Shown in pieces: positions 24,566 to 33,875 of a DNA stretch of 64,000 nt (position 1 is its first letter; each line of letters starts with the position of its first letter). The notes beneath the pieces were generated by a model, which was given only the letters and a program-made list of their open reading frames with translations, made no database searches and was not told the DNA's origin. Position numbers and translations under genes: made by a program. Origin of the DNA: Nocardioides jishulii (GTDB lineage Bacteria; Actinomycetota; Actinomycetes; Propionibacteriales; Nocardioidaceae). Location: contig NZ_CP040748.1 in NCBI RefSeq assembly GCF_006007965.1, forward strand, positions 2,914,001-2,978,000, in the 5' to 3' direction.

Positions 24566-25357
24566 ATGCGAGACCTCCTCACCACGGCCTCAGACACGAT
24601 CGAGGCCGACTTCGCGGCGCTGCAGAGCGCGATCTCCCGATCCCCCTCCCTGTCGACGGCCGACGAGCCCGACGCGACCGTCTACTGGTCGTCGGAACCA
24701 CTCACGCTGCTCAACGTGGTGGCCAACGCGCGGATCGCCCCCGACTCCGTGGCGACGCGGGCGCCCGGGCTGCTCGCCCCCTTCTTCCGGCGGGGACTGC
24801 CCTTCCAGTGGGTCACCACGCCGTCGACGACCACCCCCGCACTGGAGGCGAGGCTCGCCCAGGCCGGCCTGCTCGCCCGCGAGTACCCGGCGATGCACAC
24901 CAAGCTCGGCGCCCCCATCGACCCGGAGACGCCTGACGACGTCTTCATCGACGTCGCCTGGCCCGACGGGATCGAGCCGGCCAGCCGCGCCGTCCTCCAG
25001 GCGCTGGGGCATCCCGCAGCCCAGCAGGACGTCACCCTGGGCGTCCTCGACACCCTCGACCCCTCCGACAACCTCTTCTTCGTGGCCCGCAGCCTGCGGA
25101 CGGGCGAGGTCCTTGGCGCGAGCACCATGCACACGCGAGGCGCCAGCGTCATGCTCGCCAACATCAGCACCACGCCTGCGGCCCGCGGTCGCGGCATCGG
25201 CCGCGCCCTGGGCGCCACCATGATGAACCGAGCCGCCTCGATCGGGATCCAGACAGCCACCATGATCACGAACTCCCGCGCCTACCCGACCTACGTCGAG
25301 CTCGGCTTCCGGACGCAGTTCACCTGCGTGACCTGGGTCTGGGACCCCACCCGCTGA
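24566..25357 (+). CDS. GNAT-fold acetyltransferase with N-terminal extension, in the SOS cluster
   Basis: A 263-residue protein. Residues 1-130 form an alpha/beta region without an acetyl-CoA motif (EPLTLLNVVANARIAPDS, LAPFFRRGLPFQWVTTP) and look like a degenerate GNAT half. The C-terminal GNAT domain contains STTPAARGRGIGRALGA (acetyl-CoA P-loop) and SRAYPTYVELGFRTQF. ATG 24566 is the first start after the SOS region; earlier in-frame ATGs at 24512 and 24530 exist. Three LexA boxes upstream may place it in the SOS regulon. Its substrate is unknown. Confidence 0.78.
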   Translation: MRDLLTTASDTIEADFAALQSAISRSPSLSTADEPDATVYWSSEPLTLLNVVANARIAPDSVATRAPGLLAPFFRRGLPFQWVTTPSTTTPALEARLAQAGLLAREYPAMHTKLGAPIDPETPDDVFIDVAWPDGIEPASRAVLQALGHPAAQQDVTLGVLDTLDPSDNLFFVARSLRTGEVLGASTMHTRGASVMLANISTTPAARGRGIGRALGATMMNRAASIGIQTATMITNSRAYPTYVELGFRTQFTCVTWVWDPTR

Positions 25358-25399
25358 CCTCCACGGCCCGGCAGCGTCGACGGGGGCGTGACACGCCGT

Positions 25400-25415
25400 T
25401 CGAACACATGTTTGA
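25400..25415. promoter_or_regulatory. LexA box upstream of lexA (autoregulation)
   Basis: TCGAACACATGTTTGA has one mismatch to the SOS consensus and lies 64 bp before the lexA ATG, the usual place for autorepression. Confidence 0.85.
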
Positions 25416-25478
25416 ACTGGTGTCTGGATCCGACTAGCGTGAGGCCCACGCCAGTCCGCAACACCCAGGAGGATCCAG

Positions 25479-26207
25479 ATGCCCAAGTCCAGCGGCGACA
25501 CCGGCAAGGTCGTGTCCCTGCCCGACGGCCCTCCTGACGCGACGGGCCTCACCACCCGGCAGCAGCTGGTCCTGACGACGATCCAGGAGGCACTGGAGAC
25601 CCGGGGCTACCCGCCGAGCATGCGCGAGATCGGCACGGCCGTCGGCCTCACCAGCTCCAGCAGCGTGGCCCACCAGCTCAAGACGCTGGAGGAGAAGGGT
25701 TTCCTCAAGCGTGACCCCAACCGGCCGCGCGCCCTCCAGGTCTTCCTGCCGGAGTCGATGGCGGCCTCCCGCGCCGTCTCCAGCGCCGACGAGTCGGAGT
25801 TCGACCCCACCGGCGTCGGCGACGCCGCCCCTGCGGCGACGTACGTGCCCGTGGTCGGTCGCATCGCGGCCGGTGGTCCGATCCTGGCTGAGGAGCGCGT
25901 CGAGGACGTCTTCCCGCTGCCCAAGCAGCTGGTGGGCGAGGGCACGCTCTTCCTGCTCGAGGTCTCCGGCGACTCGATGGTCGACGCCGCCATCTGCAAC
26001 GGCGACTACGTCGTCATCCGTCAGCAGCCCGACGCGGTCAACGGCGACATCGTCGCCGCGATGATCGACGGCGAGGCCACGGTGAAGACCTTCCAGCGCA
26101 AGGACGGCCACGTGTGGCTGCTCCCGCACAACGCGGCGTACGAGCCCATCGACGGCACGCACGCCACCATCCTGGGCAAGGTCACCGCGGTCCTGCGCAG
26201 CCTCTGA
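25479..26207 (+). CDS. lexA: SOS repressor LexA
   Basis: The 242-residue SOS repressor/autopeptidase. The winged helix-turn-helix spans about 25-90 ([35 protein letters not shown]). The scissile bond is A131-G132 in GRIAAGGP. The catalytic dyad is Ser166 ([10 protein letters not shown]) and Lys203 (EATVKTF). RecA-stimulated cleavage lifts repression of damage genes. A LexA box sits 64 bp upstream, and further boxes precede the DUF222 and LysM/GNAT genes, defining a visible local regulon. ATG 25479 follows CAGGAGGATCC. Confidence 0.98.
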   Translation: MPKSSGDTGKVVSLPDGPPDATGLTTRQQLVLTTIQEALETRGYPPSMREIGTAVGLTSSSSVAHQLKTLEEKGFLKRDPNRPRALQVFLPESMAASRAVSSADESEFDPTGVGDAAPAATYVPVVGRIAAGGPILAEERVEDVFPLPKQLVGEGTLFLLEVSGDSMVDAAICNGDYVVIRQQPDAVNGDIVAAMIDGEATVKTFQRKDGHVWLLPHNAAYEPIDGTHATILGKVTAVLRSL

Positions 26208-26219
26208 CCCCGTAGGCCG

Positions 26220-28235
26220 TCAGTCCGCGGTCGCGATGCGGCCGAGGGCCTGACGGACCACGGCGGGATCCGTCGTCGACCACATCGGCGGCAGGCTGGC
26301 CTTGAGGAAGCTGCCGTAGCGCTTCGTCGCGAGGCGTGGGTCGAGGATCGCCACCACGCCCTTGTCCTCCGTGGTGCGGATCAGGCGACCCACCCCCTGG
26401 GCCAGCAGCAGCGCTGCGTGGGTCGCGGAGACCTGCATGAAGCCGTTGCCACCCGCCTTGTCCGCCGCTCGCGAGCGCGCCGACATCAGCGGGTCGTCGG
26501 GACGCGGGAACGGGATCCGGTCGATCAGGACCAGCTGGCAGGTGTCGCCGGGCACGTCGAGCCCCTGCCACAACGTCAGGGTCCCGAAGAGGTTCGTGTG
26601 CGGGTCCTCGACGAACTGGCGTGACAGCTCGGGCAGCTGAGCGTCGCCCTGGGCCAGCGTGGTCAGGTGGGGCAGGCGCTCCCGGACCGCCTCGGCGGCT
26701 GCCTCCGCGGCGCGACGGGACGAGAAGAGGCCCAACGTACGCCCCTGCGCTGCGTCGATCAGGTCGACGATCTCGTCGACCTGGGCCTTGCCCAGGCCGT
26801 CGCGCCCGGGGTCAGGGAGGTGGCGGGCCACGTAGAGGATCCCCTGGCGCGCGTAGTCGAAGGGCGAGCCCACGTCGAGGGCCCGCCACGGGAGCGCGTC
26901 GTCGGCCGCCGACTCGCCGGCGCCGGTGTCCACGCGCTCCGACGGCTTGAGCCCGAGGCTGCCGGCGACCGCGTTGAAGTCGCCCCCCAGCATCAGGGTC
27001 GCGGAGGCGAAGATGACGGTCTTCTCGGTGAGCAGCCGCTCGCGCATCTGCGCCCAGACCTGGAGCGGAGCGACGGCCAGTCGGGCCGGGATCCGCTCAC
27101 GCGCCTCGTTGAGCCAGAGCACGTCCGACTCCTTGAAGGCGGCCATCCGCTCGGCGGTCGCGAAGACCTCCTGCGCCAACCCCTTGGCCTGCGTACGCCC
27201 GGCGTCACCGTCCGCCTCGTCCTTGCCGAAGGCGGAGACCAGCGACCGTGCGGCGTCGCGCACGAGCACCAGCGCGTCGGAGAGCTGCTCCCCCGGCGTC
27301 TCGATCCGGCCTGCCGAGGTGGCGGCCAGGGCGTCGGCGAGCGCGTCCGCGGCATCGGCCAGGTCGTCGGCCGCCGTCGAGGCGTCGCCCTTGTCGGCGA
27401 CGTGCTTCTGCGAACGACGTGCCGCGCGCTCGACGTCTCCGACGGTGAGCTCGTCGGTGGCGGCCTGGGTGACGCGGCTGACGAGCTCGTGGGCCTCGTC
27501 GATGACCACGACGTCGTAGTCGGGGATCATCGGCACGCCCTCGATGGCGTCGATGGCCAGGAGCGAGTGGTTGGTGACGATGAGGTGGGAGTTGGCGGCC
27601 TTCTCCTTGGCCCGCTCCGCGAAGCACTCCTGGGCGAAGGCGCAGCGTGCGGCCCCCAGGCACTCGCGGTGGTTGACGCTGACCTGGCGCCACACCCGCT
27701 CGGTGTGGCGCGGCGCGTGGTCGCGCTCGCCCGTGCCGCCAGCCTCGGACTCCTTCTCGGCCCAGCCACGCAGGGCGAGGACCTCGGCGCCCATCGACCC
27801 CTCGGGGATGTCGACGAGCACGCCCTGGTCGTCGGGCACGCCCTCACGGATGCGGTGCAGGCAGGCGTAGTTGGAACGGCCCTTCAGGACGGCGTACGTC
27901 GTGTCGAGCCGGTCGCCGACCGCCTCGACGAGCCGCGGGATGTCGCGCTCGACGAGCTGGTGCTGCAGGGCCAGGGTCGCCGTCGCCACCACGACGCGGT
28001 CGTGGTTGAGCAGGCTCGGCACGAGGTAGCCGAGCGACTTCCCGGTGCCGGTGCCGGCCTGGATGACGAGGTGCTGCTGCTCCGTCATCGCCCGCGCGAC
28101 GGCCTCGGCCATCTCGACCTGCCCGGTGCGCTCCTTGCCCCCCAACGCCTCGACGGCGGCGGCAAGGACCTCACGGACGGGCGACTCTGCTGGCACCGGC
28201 TGAACTCTAGCCAGCGAGGCCGACAACTCCGGCAC
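26220..28235 (-). CDS. dinG: DinG/XPD-family ATP-dependent DNA helicase
   Basis: A superfamily-2 5'-3' helicase of 671 residues. Walker A is QAGTGTGKSLGYLVP near residue 60 and the DEAH box is DVVVIDEAHELV. The Fe-S cluster cysteine region is CLHRIREGVP, CLGAARCAFAQECF, as in DinG/XPD. The C-terminal helicase motifs include TLGLFSSRRAAEAAAE, LTLWQGLDVPGD and QGVGRLIRTTEDKGVV. It resolves R-loops or damaged structures. It converges with lexA 12 bp away. No LexA box is visible upstream of its GTG start (28235), so direct SOS control is not supported. Confidence 0.92.
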   Translation of the reverse strand: MPELSASLARVQPVPAESPVREVLAAAVEALGGKERTGQVEMAEAVARAMTEQQHLVIQAGTGTGKSLGYLVPSLLNHDRVVVATATLALQHQLVERDIPRLVEAVGDRLDTTYAVLKGRSNYACLHRIREGVPDDQGVLVDIPEGSMGAEVLALRGWAEKESEAGGTGERDHAPRHTERVWRQVSVNHRECLGAARCAFAQECFAERAKEKAANSHLIVTNHSLLAIDAIEGVPMIPDYDVVVIDEAHELVSRVTQAATDELTVGDVERAARRSQKHVADKGDASTAADDLADAADALADALAATSAGRIETPGEQLSDALVLVRDAARSLVSAFGKDEADGDAGRTQAKGLAQEVFATAERMAAFKESDVLWLNEARERIPARLAVAPLQVWAQMRERLLTEKTVIFASATLMLGGDFNAVAGSLGLKPSERVDTGAGESAADDALPWRALDVGSPFDYARQGILYVARHLPDPGRDGLGKAQVDEIVDLIDAAQGRTLGLFSSRRAAEAAAEAVRERLPHLTTLAQGDAQLPELSRQFVEDPHTNLFGTLTLWQGLDVPGDTCQLVLIDRIPFPRPDDPLMSARSRAADKAGGNGFMQVSATHAALLLAQGVGRLIRTTEDKGVVAILDPRLATKRYGSFLKASLPPMWSTTDPAVVRQALGRIATAD

Positions 28236-28250
28236 CGACGCCTCGTCGGG

Positions 28251-30536
28251 TCAGACGACGGCGCCCGAGTCGTCGCGCTCGATCGTGGCCTTCTGGGCCT
28301 TCTCCTTCGCCATCGGCCACTTCTGCTGCAGGTAGGTGACCAGTGGCGTCGCCACGAAGACCGAGCTGTAGGTACCGACGACCAGACCGACCAGCAGGGC
28401 GATCGAGAAGTCGCGCAGCGAGTCGCCACCGATGATCGCCAGGGCCGCCAGGATGAACATCGTGCCCAGACCGGTGTTGACCGTGCGCGGGAGCGTCTCC
28501 ACCGCCGCCTTGTTGGCCTGCGCGGCGAAGGTGTCGGTCGGCTTGGAGCCCCGCCAGCGTTCGCGGATGCGGTCGAAGACGACGACCGTGTCGTTGACGG
28601 ACAGACCGATGATGGTCATGGCCGCGGCCAGGAAGATGCCGTCGATGGGCTTGCCGAGCCACGCGAAGAGGCCGACCACGATGGCGACGTCGTGCATCAT
28701 CGCGATCACGGCGGAGACACCGAAGGTCCACTTGAAGCGGACGGCGAGGTAGAGCAGCTGCGCCAGGAACGCCACGCCGAAGGCGATCAGCGCCCGGTCG
28801 CGCAGCTCCTTGCCGAAGGACGCACTGATCTTCTCGTCGCGCTCGAGGTCGGCCGTGCCGCCGATCGTGGCGATGACGTCCTGCACCTGCTGCGCCTCCT
28901 CACCGGAGATGGTGCCGGTGCGGACGAGGATCTTGCCGCCGTCGGTCTCCTGGACCGAGGCCACGTCGTTGACGTCGGCGTTGGCCAACGCCTCACGCGC
29001 GTCGTCGGCGGTCACCGTCTTCTGCGTGGAGTACTCCAGGACCCGGCCACCGGCGAACTCGACGCCGAGGTTGAGGCCGTTGACGAAGATGCCCGACAGC
29101 GCGATGACGGTGACGACACCGGACAGGGCCAGCCAGTTGCGGCGCCCCTTCATCAGGTCGGGGTTCTTGCGGTCGAGCCACTTGCGCACCCGGCCGATGT
29201 CACCGATGCCGGTGACCGCGGGGTGCTTGGAGATCCACTTGTTGGAGACACCGACCTCGGTCAGCACCCGCGCGATGATCAGCGCGGAGATCATCGAGGC
29301 GATGACACCGATGGTCAGGGTGACACCGAAGCCCTTGATGGGTCCGGAGCCGAGGAAGAAGAGCAGGCCGGCTGCGAGCAGCGTGGTGACGTTGGAGTCG
29401 ATGATCGCGCTCCACGCCTTGTTGAAGCCGACCATCAGGGCGCGACGCAGCCCGGCGGAGGGGTACGCGGCGTACTCCTCCCGGGCGCGCTCGAAGACGA
29501 GTACGTTGGCGTCGATCGCCATGCCGATCGCGAGCACGAATCCGGCGAGGCCGGGCAGTGTCAGCGTCGACCCCAGCGCGATCAGCATCGCGTAGGCGAG
29601 CAGGGCGTACGACGCGAGCGCCAGGGTGGCCATCAGGCCGACGAAGCGGTAGACGGCGACGATGAAGAGCCCGGTGAGGGCGATACCGACGACACCGGCC
29701 CAGATGGAGTCGTCGATGGCCTGCTTGCCCAGGGTCGGGCCGGCGAAACGGACGTCGATCGGCTTGACCTCGAGGGGCAGCGAACCACCCTCGATCAGGG
29801 CCGCGAGCTCGTTGACCTCGTCGACGGTGAAGCCGCCACTGATCTGGGTGCCGCCCTGGATGGAGGAGCCACACGGGACCTGCACCTCGGGGGCGGAGAT
29901 CACCTTGTTGTCGAGCACGATCGCGATGCGGCGCTGGTCGCCCTCGGCGCAGGCGGCAGCAGCGGAGAGGTCACTGAACTTCTTCGAGCCCGCGCGGCTG
30001 AAGTCGACGTCGACGACCCATTCGGTGCCCTGCGGCTGACCGGGCTGGGCGCCGGTGATGTCCTCACCCTCCAGGGCGGTGGGGCCGATCTCGAGGTAGC
30101 CCTCACCCGGGGTGTCGCTCTCGACGATCCTGTTGCCCTTCTTGGAGGGCTTCTGGTCCTTGTCGGTGATCGAACCCGCCACGACCGGGTGGACGGTCAA
30201 CTGTGCCGTCTGGCCCAGCTGCTCGGCCGCCTCGTCGGCGTCCTTGACGCCCGGGAGCTCGACGATGATGCGGTTCTCACCGGAGCGGACGATGTTGGGC
30301 TCGGAGAGGCCGAGGGCGTTGACGCGCTGCTCGAGGACGGCCTTGGTGCGGTCGGTGTTCTCCGCGTTGGCCTTCGTCCCGTTGGGCGAGTCGTAGGTCT
30401 GGAGGGTGACCGAGACGCCACCCTTCAGGTCGAGGCCCAGGGTGGGTTCCTTGTTGAGCGCCAGCGCAGCACAGCCGGCCAGGAGGCCGAGCACCAGCAC
30501 GAAGCGAATCCAAGCAGCACGAGACATGCGCGTCAT
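28251..30536 (-). CDS. secDF: Fused protein-export membrane protein SecDF
   Basis: Proton-motive-force-driven auxiliary of the Sec translocon, with SecD and SecF in one 761-residue chain. The SecD part (about 1-460) has TM1 (FVLVLGLLAGCAALAL), the D1 motif LGLDLKGGVSVTL, a large periplasmic region and the conserved GFVLAIGMAIDANVLVFER. The SecF part (about 470-750) restarts with LNLGVEFAGGRV and has MTIIGLSVNDTVVVFDRIRE. Many actinobacteria carry separate secD and secF near ruvB, so this may be an additional fused paralogue. Starts are ATG 30536 or, better spaced from AGGAAAG, ATG 30527. Confidence 0.95.
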   Translation of the reverse strand: MTRMSRAAWIRFVLVLGLLAGCAALALNKEPTLGLDLKGGVSVTLQTYDSPNGTKANAENTDRTKAVLEQRVNALGLSEPNIVRSGENRIIVELPGVKDADEAAEQLGQTAQLTVHPVVAGSITDKDQKPSKKGNRIVESDTPGEGYLEIGPTALEGEDITGAQPGQPQGTEWVVDVDFSRAGSKKFSDLSAAAACAEGDQRRIAIVLDNKVISAPEVQVPCGSSIQGGTQISGGFTVDEVNELAALIEGGSLPLEVKPIDVRFAGPTLGKQAIDDSIWAGVVGIALTGLFIVAVYRFVGLMATLALASYALLAYAMLIALGSTLTLPGLAGFVLAIGMAIDANVLVFERAREEYAAYPSAGLRRALMVGFNKAWSAIIDSNVTTLLAAGLLFFLGSGPIKGFGVTLTIGVIASMISALIIARVLTEVGVSNKWISKHPAVTGIGDIGRVRKWLDRKNPDLMKGRRNWLALSGVVTVIALSGIFVNGLNLGVEFAGGRVLEYSTQKTVTADDAREALANADVNDVASVQETDGGKILVRTGTISGEEAQQVQDVIATIGGTADLERDEKISASFGKELRDRALIAFGVAFLAQLLYLAVRFKWTFGVSAVIAMMHDVAIVVGLFAWLGKPIDGIFLAAAMTIIGLSVNDTVVVFDRIRERWRGSKPTDTFAAQANKAAVETLPRTVNTGLGTMFILAALAIIGGDSLRDFSIALLVGLVVGTYSSVFVATPLVTYLQQKWPMAKEKAQKATIERDDSGAVV

Positions 30537-30629
30537 CTTTCCTCAGCGTTGCGCGCCGCCCCCGTCCGGGGCGGTACTGAGACTCCAACGAGCCCCCAGC
30601 GGATCAGGTTCCCATGGAACGTCACGACA

Positions 30630-30671
30630 TCCGACACGAACCCGCCCATCGATCGCCCCGAGCGTGTCGGA
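30630..30671 (-). terminator. Hairpin between hflX and secDF
   Basis: Arms TCCGACAC and GTGTCGGA enclose a 26-nt loop just past the hflX stop. There is no T-run, so it is a weak terminator or processing site. Confidence 0.4.
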
Positions 30672-30689
30672 CGGGAGGGACGGCGGCGC

Positions 30690-32222
30690 TCAGACTGCGT
30701 ACTCCTGCAGCTCGCCCGCCAGGTCGGCGTTGACGCGTCCGGAGACGTGGGTGCCCTCCCCGGTGTGCTCCAGCGTGGCGATCTCGCCGTGCTGGTGCAG
30801 CTTGTTGAGCAGGTCGCCACGGTCGTAGGGCAGCAGGGCCTCGAACTCGATGTCGGGGTGGGGCAGCTCCTCCTCGACCAGCTGCAGCAGCTCGGGAATC
30901 CCCTCGCCGGTCCTGGCGGAGACCACCATGCTGTGCGGCTCGCGCTGACGCAGGCGGGCCAGCGTCAACGGGTCGGCGGCATCGGCCTTGTTGATCACGA
31001 CGATCTCGGGGATCTTGTCGGCCTCGATCTCGGCGAAGACCTCCCGCACCGCGGCCAGCTGGCCTTCCGGGTCGGGGTGGGAGCCGTCGACCACGTGCAG
31101 GATCAGGTCGGCCTCGCCGACCTCCTCCAGCGTCGAGCGGAAGGCCTCGACCAGCTGGTGCGGCAGGTGGCGCACGAACCCGACGGTGTCGCTCATCGTG
31201 TAGACGCGTCCGTCGCTGGTGGTCGTACGCCGCGTCGTCGGGTCCAGCGTCGCGAAGAGGGCGTCCTCGACGAGGAGGCCGGCGTCGGTGAGCCGGTTGA
31301 TCAGCGAGGACTTGCCGGCGTTGGTGTAACCGGCGATCGCGACGCTCGGCACCTTGTTGCCGCGCCGCTTGGAGCGCTTGGTCTCGCGGACCTTCGACAT
31401 GCCCTTGAGCTCACGACGCAGCTTGGCGATCCGGTCGTTGATGCGACGACGGTCGGTCTCGATCTTCGTCTCACCGGGGCCGCGGCCACCGATGCCCTCA
31501 CCGCCGGAGACCCGTCCACCGGCCTGGCGCGACAGGTTGCCACCCCATCCGCGCAGGCGCTGCTTCATGTAGCTCAGCTGGGCCAGCTCAACCTGGGCCT
31601 GGCCCTCCTTCGACTTCGCGTGCTGGGCGAAGATGTCGAGGATCAGGGCGGTGCGGTCGACGACCTTCACCTTGAGCCGGTCCTCGAGGTTCCTCAGCTG
31701 GCTGGGCGCGAGCTCTCCGTCGCAGATGACCGTGTCAGCGCCGGTGGCCTTGACGATCTCGGCCAGCCCCTCGACCTTCCCGCGACCGATGTAGGTGGCC
31801 GGGTCCGGGCGCTGGCGGCGCTGGTAGAGCGCCTCCAGGACCTCCGAGCCGGCAGTCTCGGCGAGTGCGGCGAGCTCGGCCATGGAGTTCTCGGCGTCCG
31901 CCACGGTGCCCTCGGTCCAGACGCCCACCAGGACGACCCGCTCCAGACGCAGCTGGCGGTACTCGACCTCGGTGATGTCCTCGAGCTCGGTCCGCAGCCC
32001 CGCAGCGCGCTTCAGCGCGTAGCGCTCGGCGAGGTCCATCTCGCCGGCGGTCGCCTCGTTCAGCTCCGGGTCGGGCTCGTCGACATACCCGGAGACGAAG
32101 TCGTCCGACCCGTCCTCGTCAACGTCATCCAGGGGCTCGAGCGCGTCGAGGTCCTTGTCGTCGTCCCAGGCGCGGGTGGCGGCGAGCTCGTCTGCAAGGG
32201 TGAAGTTCTTCTCGTTCGTCAT
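30690..32222 (-). CDS. hflX: Ribosome-associated GTPase HflX
   Basis: A 510-residue GTPase that splits or rescues stalled ribosomes. An acidic N-terminal extension (1-55; DDDKDLDALEPLDDVDEDG) precedes the HflX domain (LVGVWTEG, YIGRGKVEGL, then the glycine-rich GGEGIGGRGPGETKIETDRR). The G domain contains G1 AGYTNAGKSSLINRL, G3 DTVGFVRHLP, and G4 VINKADA. The ATG at 32222 is near a TAGGCT -10-like hexamer, implying a very short leader. Genes downstream along the actinobacterial order (dapF, miaA, miaB) are nearby. Confidence 0.96.
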   Translation of the reverse strand: MTNEKNFTLADELAATRAWDDDKDLDALEPLDDVDEDGSDDFVSGYVDEPDPELNEATAGEMDLAERYALKRAAGLRTELEDITEVEYRQLRLERVVLVGVWTEGTVADAENSMAELAALAETAGSEVLEALYQRRQRPDPATYIGRGKVEGLAEIVKATGADTVICDGELAPSQLRNLEDRLKVKVVDRTALILDIFAQHAKSKEGQAQVELAQLSYMKQRLRGWGGNLSRQAGGRVSGGEGIGGRGPGETKIETDRRRINDRIAKLRRELKGMSKVRETKRSKRRGNKVPSVAIAGYTNAGKSSLINRLTDAGLLVEDALFATLDPTTRRTTTSDGRVYTMSDTVGFVRHLPHQLVEAFRSTLEEVGEADLILHVVDGSHPDPEGQLAAVREVFAEIEADKIPEIVVINKADAADPLTLARLRQREPHSMVVSARTGEGIPELLQLVEEELPHPDIEFEALLPYDRGDLLNKLHQHGEIATLEHTGEGTHVSGRVNADLAGELQEYAV

Positions 32223-32284
32223 ATGGCGTCCAGCCTAGGTCGCCGCGCCTGAGCGCGCGACCCGTTATCGCCGGCCGCGACGCC

Positions 32285-33094
32285 TCAGAGGTCGGTCTCG
32301 CCGCGCGCCACCAGCACGGCCGGACCAGTCATCAGGATCCGGTCGTCCTCGGTCCAGGTGATCGAGAGCGTGCCACCGGGCACGTCGACGGCGTACGCGG
32401 TGCCCCGCGCCGCGTCGTCGAGCAGTGCGGTCGCGACCATCACCGCGCAGGCTCCGGTGCCGCAGCTCCGGGTCTCGCCCGAACCACGCTCGTGCACGCG
32501 CATGGCGACGTGGTGCTCGCCGCGTCGTACGACGAACTCGACGTTGACCCCGTGCGGGTAGACGCCGGCGTCGTGGCCGGGCGCCACGAGCAACGAGCCC
32601 GCCTCCGACAGGTCGTCGACGAAGGCGACCGCGTGCGGATTGCCCATGTCGACGTTGGCCGCGGTCCACGCGCGCTCCCCCACCGAGACGGTGGACGGGT
32701 CGCCCACCAGCGGCTTGCCCATGTCGACGGTCAGCAGGTCACCGGAGACGGTGACCACCTTGACGCCCCCGCGGGTGGCGACCTCGACGGGCCGGTCGGC
32801 CGCGACCAGACCTTCGTCGAGGAGGTGACGCGCGAAGACCCGCACCCCGTTGCCGCACATCTCCGAGACCGAGCCGTCGGAGTTGCGGTAGTCCATGAAC
32901 CACTCGGGGCCGGACTCCCCCAACGCTTCGGTGCGGACCACGCGCAGGACACCGTCGCCGCCGATGCCCGCGCGGCGGTCGCACAGCGCCCGCACCCGCT
33001 CGACGGGGAGCTCCCCGTGGAGCGAGCCGTCGTGGTCAGGCAGCAGCACGAAGTCGTTCTCGGTGCCGTGGCCCTTGAGGAAGGGATAGCTCAC
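32285..33094 (-). CDS. dapF: Diaminopimelate epimerase
   Basis: Converts LL- to meso-diaminopimelate for lysine and peptidoglycan. The 269-residue protein has both catalytic cysteine motifs: C80 in SEMCGNGVRVFARH and the second in ETRSCGTGACAV near residue 215. The N-terminal FLKGHGTENDFVLL is typical. The ATG at 33094 lies 4 bp from the end of the DHFR-like gene, so both are probably co-transcribed. Confidence 0.97.
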   Translation of the reverse strand: MSYPFLKGHGTENDFVLLPDHDGSLHGELPVERVRALCDRRAGIGGDGVLRVVRTEALGESGPEWFMDYRNSDGSVSEMCGNGVRVFARHLLDEGLVAADRPVEVATRGGVKVVTVSGDLLTVDMGKPLVGDPSTVSVGERAWTAANVDMGNPHAVAFVDDLSEAGSLLVAPGHDAGVYPHGVNVEFVVRRGEHHVAMRVHERGSGETRSCGTGACAVMVATALLDDAARGTAYAVDVPGGTLSITWTEDDRILMTGPAVLVARGETDL

Positions 33095-33098
33095 CGGG

Positions 33099-33653
33099 TC
33101 ATTCTCCCACGGGGGCGAGGCCCGGGCCGAGGACCGTGTAGCGGGTGCAGACGAAGTCGCCGTTGCGCACGACCTCCTCCAGCCGCAGCTCCACGCGCGC
33201 CGGGAGCAGCGGCGCCCCCGCCCCCAGGGTCACGGGAGCCAGCTGCACCCAGAGCTCGTCGACGAGGCCGGCCTCGACGAACCGCGCCACCAGTTCACCG
33301 CCACCGACCAGCCACACGTCCTTGCCCCCTGCCGCCTCGGAGGCTGCGGCGTGCACGCTGCGTACGTCGTCGAGGGTGTCGGCAGCGACGAACGAGACCC
33401 CCTCGACCGGTTGGAACTCCCGGTGCGTGAGGACCCAGGTCGCCAAGCCACCCATTGCCGCCTGCTCACCGTGGTCGAGCAACCACTGCCACGTGGAGGC
33501 TCCCATCACCGCTGCGCCGAGGCGCGGCTGGAACGTCTCGAAGCCCATGGCGCCGCCCGCGTCGATGTCCCGCGTCACCAACCACGACAGGTCGTGGTGG
33601 GGGTCGGCGATGTAGCCGTCCAGGCTGCAGCCGGTGTAGAAGATCGTGCTCAT
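33099..33653 (-). CDS. DHFR/RibD C-terminal domain-like reductase
   Basis: A 184-residue protein with the RibD_C/dihydrofolate-reductase-like fold: TGCSLDGYIADPHHDLSWL at the N-terminus, AAVMGASTWQWLLDHG, and the NADPH-site GGKDVWLVGGGELVARFVEAGLVDEL. Such stand-alone proteins are common in actinobacteria; the substrate is unknown and true folate reductase activity is doubtful. It begins at ATG 33653 and sits directly before dapF. Confidence 0.85.
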   Translation of the reverse strand: MSTIFYTGCSLDGYIADPHHDLSWLVTRDIDAGGAMGFETFQPRLGAAVMGASTWQWLLDHGEQAAMGGLATWVLTHREFQPVEGVSFVAADTLDDVRSVHAAASEAAGGKDVWLVGGGELVARFVEAGLVDELWVQLAPVTLGAGAPLLPARVELRLEEVVRNGDFVCTRYTVLGPGLAPVGE

Positions 33654-33754
33654 CGGGCCATTCTGGCGCCCGGTCGAGGCCGCAGGAGTCAAGCGTGTCC
33701 ACGTGATGGGCACCACACTTCCCAGACCTGCTACCACTCGGTAAGTTGCGGATC

Positions 33755-33782
33755 CGTAGGGAGGCTGGGAGACCTTCCTACG
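33755..33782. terminator. Hairpin between miaA and the DHFR-like gene
   Basis: A 10-bp stem (CGTAGGGAGG with CCTTCCTACG, one G-T wobble) and 8-nt loop. With the hairpin at 33847 it separates miaA from the downstream pair. No T-run. Confidence 0.45.
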
Positions 33783-33846
33783 TGCAGAAACCTCCGTCGC
33801 CCGGCACCACAGCGGCGGAGCCCCGTACTGGGGAGGGAGACACGGA

Positions 33847-33870
33847 GGGCGGTCCCGCAAGGGATCGCCC
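33847..33870 (-). terminator. miaA terminator hairpin with tetraloop
   Basis: A 10-bp stem (GGGCGGTCCC / GGGATCGCCC, one G-T) closes a GCAA tetraloop on the + strand (TTGC on the transcribed minus RNA). It lies 5 bp past the miaA stop, so it likely ends that transcript; it lacks a U-tract. Confidence 0.6.
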
Positions 33871-33875
33871 TTCGG

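Noticed and set aside
28236..28250. LexA box controlling dinG
   Set aside because: No TCGAAC-N4-GTTCGA-like site is present upstream of the dinG start despite its position beside lexA.
26667..32252. 1861-codon open frame opposite dinG, secDF and hflX
   Set aside because: It spans three well-supported minus-strand genes; composition is that of a GC-bias shadow, with no domain or start signal.
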